Shown here piece after piece: positions 1 through 9,019 of a DNA stretch of 41,353 bases. A program made the translations under genes and the position numbers. Every line of letters starts with the position of its first letter. The stretch's first letter is position 1. The notes under the pieces are model-generated. The model saw only the letters and a list, made by a program, of their open reading frames with translations. It did not search any database and was not told the origin of the DNA. The stretch comes from Bacillota bacterium (GTDB taxonomy: Bacteria; Bacillota; Clostridia; Lachnospirales; Lachnospiraceae): contig JAEZLZ010000111.1 in NCBI GenBank assembly GCA_023415055.1, positions 1 to 41,353 of the forward strand, given 5' to 3'.

Positions 1-105
1 CCATGATACGAATAAATTGTCATCTCAAGGTATTTTTGCGGATAGAGAGCCACTATTTTTCCTATTCCTGCATATAATAAACCAAGAAATAGTATGGGTG
101 ATAAT

Positions 106-363
106 ATGCGCATTTGTGAGCTTCGGGAAAAGGAAGTTATTAATTGCAGGGATTGCTTACGACTGGGCTATGTCTGCGACGTGGAATTTGATCTATGTAC
201 CGGTATGATAACACATATCATTGTCCCAGGTCCCTGTAAAGTATGGGGTATTCTTGGCAGGGATCATGAATACGTGATCGGCCGTAACTATATCAAGCAG
301 ATTGGTATTGATATTATTCTGGTGGATGTAGATATCGAGAAATGTCTGGTAAAAATAGGTTAA
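106..363 (+). CDS. ylmC: YlmC/YmxH family sporulation protein (PRC-barrel)
   Basis: A small protein of about 85 residues. The family opening is visible (MRICELREKEVIN, then RLGYVCDVEFD) and the end is typical (IKQIGIDIILVDVD). These are the marks of the PRC-barrel-like YlmC/YmxH proteins found in spore formers, whose exact role is unclear. An ATG at 94 is also in frame, but the one at 106 fits the family N-terminus and has a GGGTGA a few bases before it. A CATATAATA at 71-79 resembles a sporulation-sigma -10 element, but no matching -35 is clear. It precedes nrdR on the same strand, a pairing seen in many Clostridia, where both usually follow sigG. Confidence 0.85.
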   Translation: MRICELREKEVINCRDCLRLGYVCDVEFDLCTGMITHIIVPGPCKVWGILGRDHEYVIGRNYIKQIGIDIILVDVDIEKCLVKIG

Positions 364-449
364 ATTTGACGAACGGTTTATAATTATGATACTTTGTGTT
401 TATTTTTCCAAATTATTCTCAAAATTCACGATATTTTGTAATTATTTTC

Positions 450-478
450 TTGACCGTTTCGTGAAACTTAAATATAAT
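450..478 (+). promoter_or_regulatory. Sigma-A promoter of nrdR with a spacer palindrome
   Basis: TTGACC at 450-455 and a perfect TATAAT at 473-478 are separated by exactly 17 bp. The predicted start of transcription near 485 gives a leader of about 65 bases before nrdR. Inside the spacer, GTTTC-GT-GAAAC (456-467) is a short inverted repeat placed where a repressor could block polymerase. It does not match the NrdR box, so its binder, if any, is unknown. Confidence 0.75.
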
Positions 479-548
479 CAAATTATATCTAGAACTGTCA
501 ATATGTTCTAAAAGACATTCGATAGATTGACTTAAGGAGGAGGTTACT

Positions 549-1001
549 ATGAAGTGCCCATTTTGTAGTAAGGACAATACACGAGTTATAGATTCAAGAC
601 CCGCGGACGATAATAATTCCATTCGTAGGCGGCGCCAATGTGATGAATGTCAGCGCAGGTTTACTACATATGAAAAAGTTGAGACGATACCCCTAGTTGT
701 AATTAAGAAGGATAATAATCGGGAGCCTTATGATCGTTCCAAGATTGAAGCAGGTGTATTTCGCTCCTGTCATAAAAGACCGATATCCGTTGATCAGATT
801 ACAGCTCTTGTTGATGAGGTCGAGACTACTATTTTTAATCGGGAAGATAAAGAGATCCCAAGCCATGTCATTGGCGAGATTTTAATGGATAAGCTCAAGG
901 ATCTGGATCCGGTAGCATATGTCCGTTTTGCCTCCGTATATCGCGAGTTCAAGGATGTCAGCACTTTTATGGAGGAATTAAAGAAGATATTGGAAAGTTA
1001 A
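549..1001 (+). CDS. nrdR: Transcriptional repressor NrdR
   Basis: NrdR senses ATP/dATP and represses ribonucleotide reductase genes. The 150-residue length is typical. The N-terminal zinc ribbon is complete: MKCPFCSKDNTRVIDSR, then RRRRQCDECQRRFTTYE (Cys pairs near residues 3/6 and 31/34). The ATP-cone domain follows from about residue 49 to 139 (VVIKKD, EPYDRSKI, then VAYVRFASVYREF). The ribosome site is excellent (AAGGAGGAG at 535-543) and it has its own promoter at 450-478. A bidirectional terminator follows at 1049-1105. No nrd structural gene is in the window. Confidence 0.97.
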   Translation: MKCPFCSKDNTRVIDSRPADDNNSIRRRRQCDECQRRFTTYEKVETIPLVVIKKDNNREPYDRSKIEAGVFRSCHKRPISVDQITALVDEVETTIFNREDKEIPSHVIGEILMDKLKDLDPVAYVRFASVYREFKDVSTFMEELKKILES

Positions 1002-1048
1002 ATATCTCTTATTATTTTCAATAAAACTTTATATCAAGATAGATAAAT

Positions 1049-1105
1049 AAACAGGGCTTTGGCAGCTATGTAATTTAAATATACATAGATCCCAAAGCCC
1101 TGTTT
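1049..1105. terminator. Bidirectional terminator between nrdR and the convergent RsiV-like gene
   Basis: A 14-bp perfect stem pairs AAACAGGGCTTTGG (1049-1062) with its complement (1092-1105). A second pairing lies inside the loop (CTATGTA with TACATAG). T-rich flanks on both sides suit termination of both convergent transcripts. Confidence 0.85.
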
Positions 1106-1126
1106 TACTGGAATAAGCACGATGTT

Positions 1127-1969
1127 CTAGCTGCCGTACCCATCCTTAAGATACTTCTTCAAATCGGAAAACGGAACCTCAAATTGTATCTGATCACCAG
1201 CATAATGCGGAACCTCAATGCTTATTCCCAGACTATTATTCGTCAGATAGCTATAAATACCCCAGGGATTTCCGGATCCGATCCGGTCTGATGAACGAAA
1301 GCCTTTCAGTAGATCCTGATCTGTGATATTTCCTATATAATCCATCGCCGCTTTCCTCATCTCCTTATTCTCCTGGTCGTAGGCAATCGGCTCCCAGGTT
1401 CGAAAGTCCTTTACAAATGCTTCGGACAGAATGACGATATCTGCGAGTCTAAGCCTTTTATTTCGGTTCTTATCCAGATTCGTAGTATAGACGAGATTAC
1501 TCGGATGTGCGACAAAGCTACTGTTAAAGTCAGCACGGTAAAGCACACTGAATACCTCTTTATTGTTACTCTTTATCTCATAGACTATATTCAAAAGAGT
1601 CTGTTCTATATCTGTAGAAGGAGGCGTCGGTCCGGCAAATGGATGAAAAGAATAGATCTGTAGGATCTTATCAAAATCCGTTTTTATCAAAAGATTCCAG
1701 TTTTCCATAGCCTTCTTGGTTCCCCCTGCAACAATTTGCGGGTAGCTTCCTTCGATTCCTTTCGCTTGATAGGTTATCTTTATAGGCTCACCGAAAACAG
1801 CTTTATTGTCGGATGCCAAATTGAGCCAAACATCAAAGCTTAAGTCTGTATTCATAGAATCAATGAACAATAATCCCCATCTGTCCTGAAAAATGGGGAG
1901 CTCTGTCAAAAGTAACAATAAAACAAGGAGCATACACCCCATCACAATACCTTCTACCTTCTTTTTCAC
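1127..1969 (-). CDS. Membrane-anchored RsiV/PdaC-like protein (DUF4163/DUF3298-type), function unknown
   Basis: About 280 residues with one N-terminal hydrophobic anchor (residues about 10-23, CMLLVLLLLL) and an extracytoplasmic body. The body resembles the region shared by RsiV anti-sigma factors and PdaC. It has an early YPQI motif, a central AHPSNLVYTTNLD followed by LRLADIVI, and a C-terminal VPHYAGDQIQFEVPFSDL. No catalytic deacetylase domain and no cytoplasmic anti-sigma domain are present, so only the shell of the family is seen. A GTG start at 1969 is chosen because AGGTGG lies 9 bases upstream; a TTG at 1978 would almost touch it. It is the last gene of the MoxR/DUF58 group, and ends in TAG. 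Confidence 0.7.
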   Translation of the reverse strand: MKKKVEGIVMGCMLLVLLLLLTELPIFQDRWGLLFIDSMNTDLSFDVWLNLASDNKAVFGEPIKITYQAKGIEGSYPQIVAGGTKKAMENWNLLIKTDFDKILQIYSFHPFAGPTPPSTDIEQTLLNIVYEIKSNNKEVFSVLYRADFNSSFVAHPSNLVYTTNLDKNRNKRLRLADIVILSEAFVKDFRTWEPIAYDQENKEMRKAAMDYIGNITDQDLLKGFRSSDRIGSGNPWGIYSYLTNNSLGISIEVPHYAGDQIQFEVPFSDLKKYLKDGYGS

Positions 1970-1984
1970 CCCGTCCAACCACCT

Positions 1985-2015
1985 AATAGGAATACTAATA
2001 CAGTGTATTCCTATT
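1985..2015 (-). repeat. 11-bp inverted repeat abutting the ribosome site of the RsiV-like gene
   Basis: AATAGGAATAC (1985-1995) is perfectly complementary to 2005-2015, with a 9-base loop. In the minus-strand mRNA the hairpin ends directly at the AGGTGG ribosome site (1984-1979), so it could tune initiation or mark an mRNA processing point. The run of seven T's follows on the plus strand, not on the sense strand, so it is not a normal terminator for the operon. Confidence 0.5.
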
Positions 2016-2083
2016 TTTTTCCGCCATGCTTAAATTTTAGATTAGTACTTAAAGTCATTTTGATAAAGCTCTGACTCCCGTTG

Positions 2084-3346
2084 TCATCTTCTTTTATAAG
2101 TCCGGAATAATGCTTGATAACTTTTTTTCGCCTGCTGTGCATCTTCCTTAAGGATTGGTTCCTGTTTATGATGATACCTGGCATTTCGGTAAAGTTTCAT
2201 GAGCTGAGCCGTCTGCTCCTTCCTTTCCTCCTCGTTCTGTGACGGAAGCTGATTGCATTTATGACTGATATCCAATGTAGTGTCCTGTGGTTTTAGCTCC
2301 ACTTTTTTATGCTGTAACCATAGCATCGTTTTGCGGTAATAATACCGTACCACTTCTCTGGAATCCTCCGGTTTTCTTTGGTGTCTTGCCTCTCTTTTAC
2401 GAGAGCTATCCCCTAGCTCTTCTCTCGTTTCCGTTATATCCTCCAAGAGCTCCTGCTTCCATTTATCTCCCATCAGCTTACGGAAGAATAAGAACAATGC
2501 AATCAAGCAAAGTATGATACCAATACTATAGACAAAGGGCAGAATCCAGTTTATATCGGTTGCCTCCACATTTGGTGGTATTGCAAGCGGCTGTTCATTT
2601 CTTCCCTCGGGAAGCGTCAGCACTCTTTCTTCAGAAGAGTTTGTAATCACACGATACAAGGCCATGATCAAATAGATAATACCGCTGATCAGCATACCGA
2701 TCATACTTGCAAGAAATGCTACGATTGGTTCGATCAGATGCATATAGATCAGTTTTCCTCCCCGCAGCAGCATCTGAGGAGCTCGAAGCAAGGTCAGAAA
2801 TATGCTGACTGCCAAAAAAGCAAAAAGTTCTATAAATTGCTGCTTTTGATAACCCTTCAGCTTTACTGTCTGATCGTTAATTCGCAGATACCGAAGCAGA
2901 GTAACAGCTGAAACGATTACCAAGACAAAAAAAGGACATGCTGTTTCTAAAGCAGCAGGTACATTTTGAACTGCCGCTGCCAGGATAAGGGTAAGTAGCA
3001 GGAATAAAAGAAGAATATTTCTAATTAGATCGATTAACCCACCCCGGCTGATTGTCATCCTCCCCTTAGAAATAACATAAGTACTATATACCCAGGTAAG
3101 AAGGAATAGCACGAGCTCCGGCAAGGCCTGCTTTAAAAAAAGTAATGATACTACCGGCAGAATTAGAATGATGCTAAGGCTTAGAATCCGTCGTTTAGAG
3201 AACAATACGGATGCACTGCCGATGCAAAATAACAGAAGGAAGCCCCACCCTGACAACGATACATCCCAAATGCCTTTTAAAAGGAATGCTCCGATTGTAT
3301 AACAGACGCTGAGATCGAAGAATAATTTATACAGTTTTGCGGACAT
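2084..3346 (-). CDS. Multi-pass membrane protein of a MoxR-DUF58 cluster, with cytoplasmic DUF4129-like tail
   Basis: 420 residues. The first half holds about seven hydrophobic segments (to about residue 230), then a short polar stretch and another membrane segment near residue 270 (LPFVYSIGIILCLIALFLFF). The charged C-terminal domain (about 290-420) is rich in Arg, Lys and Glu. It contains VVRYYYRKTMLWLQ and a region like the DUF4129 tail of transglutaminase-type partners. The transglutaminase core itself (Cys-His-Asp) is not seen. GGAGG lies 9 bases before the ATG, and the start overlaps the DUF58 gene by 20 bases, so the two are translationally coupled. The biochemical role is unknown. Confidence 0.65.
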   Translation of the reverse strand: MSAKLYKLFFDLSVCYTIGAFLLKGIWDVSLSGWGFLLLFCIGSASVLFSKRRILSLSIILILPVVSLLFLKQALPELVLFLLTWVYSTYVISKGRMTISRGGLIDLIRNILLLFLLLTLILAAAVQNVPAALETACPFFVLVIVSAVTLLRYLRINDQTVKLKGYQKQQFIELFAFLAVSIFLTLLRAPQMLLRGGKLIYMHLIEPIVAFLASMIGMLISGIIYLIMALYRVITNSSEERVLTLPEGRNEQPLAIPPNVEATDINWILPFVYSIGIILCLIALFLFFRKLMGDKWKQELLEDITETREELGDSSRKREARHQRKPEDSREVVRYYYRKTMLWLQHKKVELKPQDTTLDISHKCNQLPSQNEEERKEQTAQLMKLYRNARYHHKQEPILKEDAQQAKKSYQALFRTYKRR

Positions 3347-4424
3347 CCTGACCTACCTCCGATTTTTTCGACGCGTATATGGGATATATCTGACTTCCCA
3401 GCTGTTCTCTTAAGTTTTTGACCAGTTTACTACGTTTCTCATTCTCAAATGGTGCGATATAGAAGATTGCATTTTCACCAGAATAGTTTCGTACAACATT
3501 ATGATAAAGATCGTCGATACTATGAAAAGTATCCGGTACTGCTCGTCCGAGAGCATACAATAAAGTGGTAAAATGATTCGCTCCCTGTCCCGGTTTTGTC
3601 AAGATCTCGCTCATCGTACTTCCGTTGCTGATATATGCATTGGTTAGAAGGCGATAGGATACTTTCTTTTTCTCCAGAAATTCGGCGATGGTTCTGACCA
3701 GTGAAAAACAATATTCCATCCTGTCAGCCTGGGTACCGTCGGACCAATGCAGACAGGTATCTAACAAAAGCGTTACGGACATATCCATGGTATGATCGAA
3801 TTCCTTTACCATAAGCTCGTTCTTTCTGGCACTTTGTATCCAGCTGATAGAGCGCATCGGCTCTCGCCCGGTATATTCACGGTAGGAGTTTACTAAAATC
3901 GGGTCCTCGGTAAAGAGGCGTTTTGCCGAAAAATCACCATAATAACCGGACAGTGCCTGAAAGATGGAAGTATCCTTTAATAAAGCCGGAAAGATAATAA
4001 TCTCTTCTCTTTGCACGAAGTCCCTACTATTCTCTCTTATCCCCAAAAAATCACCGCAGTACAATCTACTGCCTTCCAGATAATATAATCCTCGTTTTGG
4101 CAATGAGGCATGAACCGTCCTCTTTACCTTCTGCCTGCCACGGATATACATAAGGCTGGAGCGGATATAGGATCGGTCATTTCTAGCTTCCTCTTCTTCG
4201 CCATGAATATGAATCTCCTTCGGTAATACTTCCTCCAGTCGTAAAAATGGTATTGTTACACGCCCATAATTAGTTACTGTCGTATGAATCAGAAATACTT
4301 CTCCGGGTTCACATCCTAGTTTCGAAGGGACACATTGATAATGAATCCTTGACAGTTCATCCTTGATCGACAGAATTTCCAAAAAAGCACCGAACATAAT
4401 CATCACAATCAGAAAGACAACCAT
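3327..4424 (-). CDS. DUF58 domain-containing protein
   Basis: 365 residues with one N-terminal membrane segment (about 1-20). A beta-rich region follows, then the DUF58 signature near residues 183-212 (YREYTGREPMRSISWIQSAR, then NELMVKEFD), and a von Willebrand A-like fold with MSVTLLLDT and later ISNGSTMSE. DUF58 proteins are partners of MoxR AAA+ ATPases and are thought to act in assembly or metal loading of envelope proteins. The start ATG overlaps the stop of the MoxR gene by one base (TAATG), with AAAGGAG upstream, so the pair is coupled. The client protein is not evident. Confidence 0.88.
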   Translation of the reverse strand: MVVFLIVMIMFGAFLEILSIKDELSRIHYQCVPSKLGCEPGEVFLIHTTVTNYGRVTIPFLRLEEVLPKEIHIHGEEEEARNDRSYIRSSLMYIRGRQKVKRTVHASLPKRGLYYLEGSRLYCGDFLGIRENSRDFVQREEIIIFPALLKDTSIFQALSGYYGDFSAKRLFTEDPILVNSYREYTGREPMRSISWIQSARKNELMVKEFDHTMDMSVTLLLDTCLHWSDGTQADRMEYCFSLVRTIAEFLEKKKVSYRLLTNAYISNGSTMSEILTKPGQGANHFTTLLYALGRAVPDTFHSIDDLYHNVVRNYSGENAIFYIAPFENEKRSKLVKNLREQLGSQIYPIYASKKSEVGQDVRKTV

Positions 4425-5386
4425 TATCTCTCTCCTTTAAAACTTATCATCTCTGTCGGCACCGGTATACTATCTACGATCTCCCTGCAGATATCTGCCC
4501 CCTCACTGCCTCGTATAATTCCGTAATAGCTCAGACGATGCTCCATAATGCAAACAGCCAGATCCCTCACATCCTCCGGTATAACATAAGAACGCCCATA
4601 AAGCGCCGCCGACAGCTGGGCGGCTTTATACAGAGAAAGTGCTGCTCTGGTTGAAGCCCCCTGTAAAATACGCCTATCCGTTCTGGTGCTCTCGATGATA
4701 TCCATAAGGTATCCCTTGACCGGTTCGCTGACCTCAATATCAGGATAAAGCTTCTGTAATTCCAGGGTCTCCTCTTTCGTTACTACTTGACTGATCTGCG
4801 CGAGAAGATCAATCGTGTCTTCTCTGGCAAGCACCAGCAGTTCTTCTTCTCTTTGCATATATCCTAAGGAAAGCTTCATCATAAAACGGTCCTTCTGCGC
4901 CTCCGGCAAAGGGAAGGTACCGCCTGATTCAAGTGGATTCTGAGTCGCCATGACCATAAAAGGCCTTTCGATAAAAAAGGTATTCCCATCGACTGTAATC
5001 TGTCCCTCCGACATGGCCTCCAAAAGACTGGACTGAGTCCTTGGTGTGGCCCGGTTGATCTCGTCTGCCAGTACCATCTGTGCAAACAAGGGTCCCGGTC
5101 GGAATTCAAATTCTCCGCTTTTATTATTATAAAAATGAATACCGGTCAGATCCGAAGGCATAATATCCGGTGTAAACTGGATTCTTTTATAGCTTCCTCC
5201 TACTGACCTGGAAAATGCTCGAAACAGCATGGTCTTACCAGTGCCCGGAACATCCTCCAAAAGGACATGCCCGCCTGCAAGATACGCTATCACGATATTC
5301 CGGATACACTCATCCTTTCCGACGATGATTCGCGCACAGTTTTTACGTATTTTTTCATAATATTCTTCAAATAGTTTTACATTCAT
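4424..5386 (-). CDS. MoxR-family AAA+ ATPase
   Basis: 320 residues, a normal MoxR length. Walker A is DVPGTGKT (45-52) and Walker B is VLADEIN (105-111), followed by the family's RATPRTQSSLLEAM. Sensor 1 is MATQNP, and PLPEAQKDRF carries the arginine finger. MoxR ATPases act as chaperones on partners encoded nearby, here the DUF58 protein and the membrane protein. It is 36 bases downstream of the interrupted beta-mannosidase, so readthrough from that gene may drive the operon; I see no clear separate promoter. Confidence 0.93.
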   Translation of the reverse strand: MNVKLFEEYYEKIRKNCARIIVGKDECIRNIVIAYLAGGHVLLEDVPGTGKTMLFRAFSRSVGGSYKRIQFTPDIMPSDLTGIHFYNNKSGEFEFRPGPLFAQMVLADEINRATPRTQSSLLEAMSEGQITVDGNTFFIERPFMVMATQNPLESGGTFPLPEAQKDRFMMKLSLGYMQREEELLVLAREDTIDLLAQISQVVTKEETLELQKLYPDIEVSEPVKGYLMDIIESTRTDRRILQGASTRAALSLYKAAQLSAALYGRSYVIPEDVRDLAVCIMEHRLSYYGIIRGSEGADICREIVDSIPVPTEMISFKGER

Positions 5387-5422
5387 CCCAGTCTCTCACT
5401 TTTTCTTGTTTTTATTGTCTTA

Positions 5423-7897
5423 CTAATAAGTGTCTCTCAAGCTACGAACTAACAGCTTCTCCTGCAGCTGCGCGCCATCATTCAGAGGCTCACCCGAAAT
5501 ATCAGATTTCGTCAATGTGATAATTTTTTCCTCACCATTCGAAATATAGAAATAGTTATCACTAAAGATCGCATCTGTCTCGGCAAAATCCAGCTCTACA
5601 AAAGCAGCGAGGCACTGTGACTTTAAGCTAATCAGGAATTGCTCTTCCTCTTCCTTCACCTCAACGCTTATTTTGGGTACCTCCAGCTTAAGATGTTTGA
5701 AGGGAACAAATATCTCAACTTCTGTGCTTTGTGTACCATCCTCATCTGTAAATATTGCTTCTACATAAACGTGGTCTTCCTGACCGGAGACATACTCGCA
5801 ATAATCAATTTCTCCCAACTTACTACTGGACAAGGCGGGTACGATCATCTCAAAGTAATCTGTTCGAAGCACTGTAAAGTCCATCCTGCGAAGGGTTAGC
5901 ACCACCTCACACTTCTTGTTCTCCCGGCGTTCATTCTGGATATGGGCTTCGATTGTTGTCCCTGTCCTCGGGATACTACCCGCAATCGGTGCAAAGAAGT
6001 TCTTTGCCATATAGTGCAATGCTTTCCACCTGCCATAATAATCAATACTAGCCCAGGAAGCTACCGGCCAGTCATCATTTAACTGCCAATAAAGTGCTCC
6101 CATACAGCGTCCTCTGTTTCTTCTCCAGTGTTCCACGCCGAATTTGATTGCAATTCCCTGAAGGATCTGTGATACATAGATCAGGCTGGTAAAATCCTTC
6201 GGATACAGGAAATTCTCTGAAAGATAATATAATATCATTCCGTTTGCTGAATTATTTTTTTGATGACTTTCCATGACCTTTGAGAAGATGTTCCGGTCCT
6301 CTTCCTCGGTAAAGGAATTCACGGTCTTGATCGACGGGAAGGACTGGAAGCCAAACTCCGAACAGAATCGGAAGTAATAATTGCGATAATCCTCGAAAGG
6401 CTTTAAGCCATGCCATACTGCCCAATAATGGGTATCTCCCCGATTCTCATCGTCCGGATTATCAAAGCATCCGCCAGAGGAAGGAGAAGAAGGCCAGAAG
6501 AAGGTCCGGTCATCTGCCTCCTCCACTGCTCTTGGCAGTACATACTCAAACTGCTTGATATAGTCAGCACGAAGCTGAGGCGAATGAGGCTGAAAGTCAG
6601 CCCAGTGCAGCCAGGCAGATTCCAGTTCATTATTGCCGCACCAAAGTCCTAAGGAGGCATGATGTCTGATTCTTCTCACGTTATCCTTGGTTTCCTCGAT
6701 GATATTCTCTTCAAACTCCTTGGTCAGATCATAGATATTGCAGGCATACATCAGATCCTGCCATACGATCAGACCATATCGATCACAAAGATCAAAGAAA
6801 TCCTCCGACGGATAATAGCCTCCGCCCCACACACGCAGGCAGTTATAATTTGCTCTCACGCAGGAGCGGATCAGTTTCTCTATCCGATCCTTCGTTATTC
6901 TGGAATAAACCAGATCCTGCGGAATATAATCCGCACCCTTGGCAAAGATCTTAACCCCATTAATCATAAAAGCGAACTCAGAACCCCACTGATCCTTCTC
7001 CTGACTTACGGTCAGCGTACGAAGCCCTAAGGTAAACTCCTTCTTGTCGCTTTCTTCCTTCTGTCGGATCAGAGCCACAGAAAGCCCATAAAGCGGCTGT
7101 TCTCCGTATCCACAGGGCCACCAAAGCTCAGGTTGTTCTACTGTTATAGAATAGTTGTTTTCTTCCCCTATTACTGCTTTCGTATAGGTAGATGTTGTTC
7201 CCTTGGGAGAGGTTAAGATATATTCTAAAAAGAAATTATCGTTTCGCAAAAGCTCGAGTCTGGTATTCAACTCCAACTCCACACCGCATTTATGATGATG
7301 CTGGATAATCTCAATATCATCAATTCGTCCATCCGAATATCCGATGAGCTCGATATCTCTCCAGATTCCGGCATCCGGTACCTGCGCACCCCAATCCCAG
7401 CCAAACATACAATGAGCCTTACGAAGGTATTGATTCCCCTTCATTGCTCCGGTCGCTACATAGCTGATCTCTTTATGCTATGACGGTTCATAGATCTCCA
7501 TATACGTAATTGGTGCCCGGAATACGATTCGTATCTGGTTCTCACCAAAATTGAGAAGACTCTTACAATCAAACCTCCAGGTCCGGTGCATATTGTTCGT
7601 TTTTGCCAGAAGGATATCATTGATATAGATCTCCGCCAAAGTATCCAGTCCATAGCAAAATAGCTCCACCTTGCCTGCATCCATCAGATCCTTTGATACT
7701 GTAAATTCCTTGTAAAATTCATAATCCCTACGAAACAGCTCCCTTGCTTCATCCTCATTTAAACGCCAGTGCGGATCTCCAATCCGGTTATGATTTAGAA
7801 GGGTTGACATTACCGAGCCGGGAATAGTCGCTTCCAGCCAATGTTTCTCTGTTACTTCTCTCATTTTCCAATTACCATTTAATGTCTGATGCAGCAT
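5423..7897 (-). pseudogene. GH2 beta-mannosidase interrupted by one in-frame TAG codon
   Basis: Two open segments, 7478-7897 (139 codons) and 7477-5423 (684 residues), are in the same frame and are separated only by TAG at 7480-7478. Together they make about 824 residues, the normal length of a GH2 beta-mannosidase, which removes terminal beta-mannose from manno-oligosaccharides. The first part has the jelly-roll start (LNGNWKM, then EATIPGSVMSTLL). The second has RKAHCMFGWDWG, the acid/base GNNE (Glu about 424) and the nucleophile SEFGFQSFP (Glu about 514). AAGGAGA precedes the ATG at 7897. The gene ends in tandem TAG TAA. The second part has an internal ATG at 7444, but no good ribosome site was noted. 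It may be a real nonsense mutation, a read-through gene or a sequencing error. Confidence 0.85.
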
Positions 7898-8045
7898 AGT
7901 TCTTTCTCCTTATTAAGTACTTTTCCTTATACATCCATCTCATGAAAATATTTGCTCCTATCAGTATATCACAAGTTGAAATGGGTATCCAGATGCGATC
8001 TCTCAGAATAAGATATATAGACTAATATTTTATGGAGGATTATCA

Positions 8046-8858
8046 ATGGGTTATTATATTAATGTTGAACCTGGCGTTAACTTATACGTGGAGGACTTGA
8101 ATCCCGAAGGACGAAATGTCATCTTATTTCTACACGGCTGGCCGGGGAGTCATGAATTATTTGAATATCAATTTGATCAATTAGCAAAGCAAGGCTTCCG
8201 TTGTATTGGTCTGGACCAGAGGGGCTTCGGAAAATCGGACCGTCCGCTTCATGGATATAGCTACGATCGCTCAGCTGATGACGTACGTTGTGTTATTGAT
8301 ACCTTAAAGCTTCATGATATCACACTGTTAGGTCATTCTACCGGTGGATCAATCGCAGTTCGTTATATGGCAAGGCATCGGGCATATGGAGTAAGTAAAC
8401 TGATTATTTGTGCGGCGGCGGTTCCAAGTCTGATTCGCCGTCCGGATTTTCCCTATGGGGTACCAAAGGAATCCATTCAAGAAATGATACGCGCTACTTA
8501 TACCGATCGGCCGAAGATGCTTCAGGATTTCGGAGCAAATTTCTTCTTCCGAAATGTCGGCTCTGCGATGATGGACTGGTTTTTTAATCTTGGCTTAATG
8601 GCGGCAGGCTGGTCCACTGCAGCAGTAGAAAATTCCTGGATTGAGGAGGTACTATTCTCTGATCTGGACAGAATCACTACTCCAACCTTAATAATACATG
8701 GTATGCATGATCAAATCGTTCCCTTTACCCTTGGTGAGATACAAAAGAAAATGATCCGTAATTCCGTGCTCATCCCCTTTGAGTGCAGCGGTCATGCGAC
8801 GTTCATCGAGGAAATGGATCGTTTTAATTGTGAAGTAGCAAAATTTGCCCTTTCCTGA
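8046..8858 (+). CDS. Alpha/beta hydrolase (non-haem chloroperoxidase/esterase-like)
   Basis: 270 residues, one alpha/beta-hydrolase fold. The oxyanion loop is HGWPG (30-34) and the nucleophile elbow is GHSTGG with Ser98. The acid is probably Asp222 in HGMHDQIVP and the base His250 in SGHATFIEE. A lid-like helical region lies at about 130-200. DQRGFGKSDRP is typical of the chloroperoxidase/epoxide-hydrolase-like group. The substrate cannot be told from sequence. GGAGG at 8034-8038 supports the ATG. It is divergent from the mannosidase and upstream of the fructokinase gene on the same strand, which has its own likely promoter. Confidence 0.88.
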   Translation: MGYYINVEPGVNLYVEDLNPEGRNVILFLHGWPGSHELFEYQFDQLAKQGFRCIGLDQRGFGKSDRPLHGYSYDRSADDVRCVIDTLKLHDITLLGHSTGGSIAVRYMARHRAYGVSKLIICAAAVPSLIRRPDFPYGVPKESIQEMIRATYTDRPKMLQDFGANFFFRNVGSAMMDWFFNLGLMAAGWSTAAVENSWIEEVLFSDLDRITTPTLIIHGMHDQIVPFTLGEIQKKMIRNSVLIPFECSGHATFIEEMDRFNCEVAKFALS

Positions 8859-8960
8859 TTTTTGTTATAAACCTTCCAGCCTCCAAAGTCATAGGTTATA
8901 GGGCTCATAAATATTTCTATAATTCTTTTCATCTGGGACTGTTATTTTTTTTAGTTATCG

Positions 8961-8990
8961 TTTACAATAGGAAAGAATGTATGATATAGA
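8961..8990 (+). promoter_or_regulatory. Probable sigma-A promoter of the fructokinase gene
   Basis: TTTACA at 8961-8966 and TATAGA at 8985-8990 are 18 bp apart, placing the start of transcription about 25 bases before the ribosome site. The -10 is imperfect, so this is a candidate only. Confidence 0.4.
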
Positions 8991-9019
8991 TTAATACAAT
9001 GACTTTGGAGGTAGGAAAC

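Noticed and set aside
5423..7480. Global TAG reassignment or pyrrolysine use to explain the mannosidase
   Set aside because: Many other genes here end in TAG without backup, and no pylT or pylS-like sequence is in the window.
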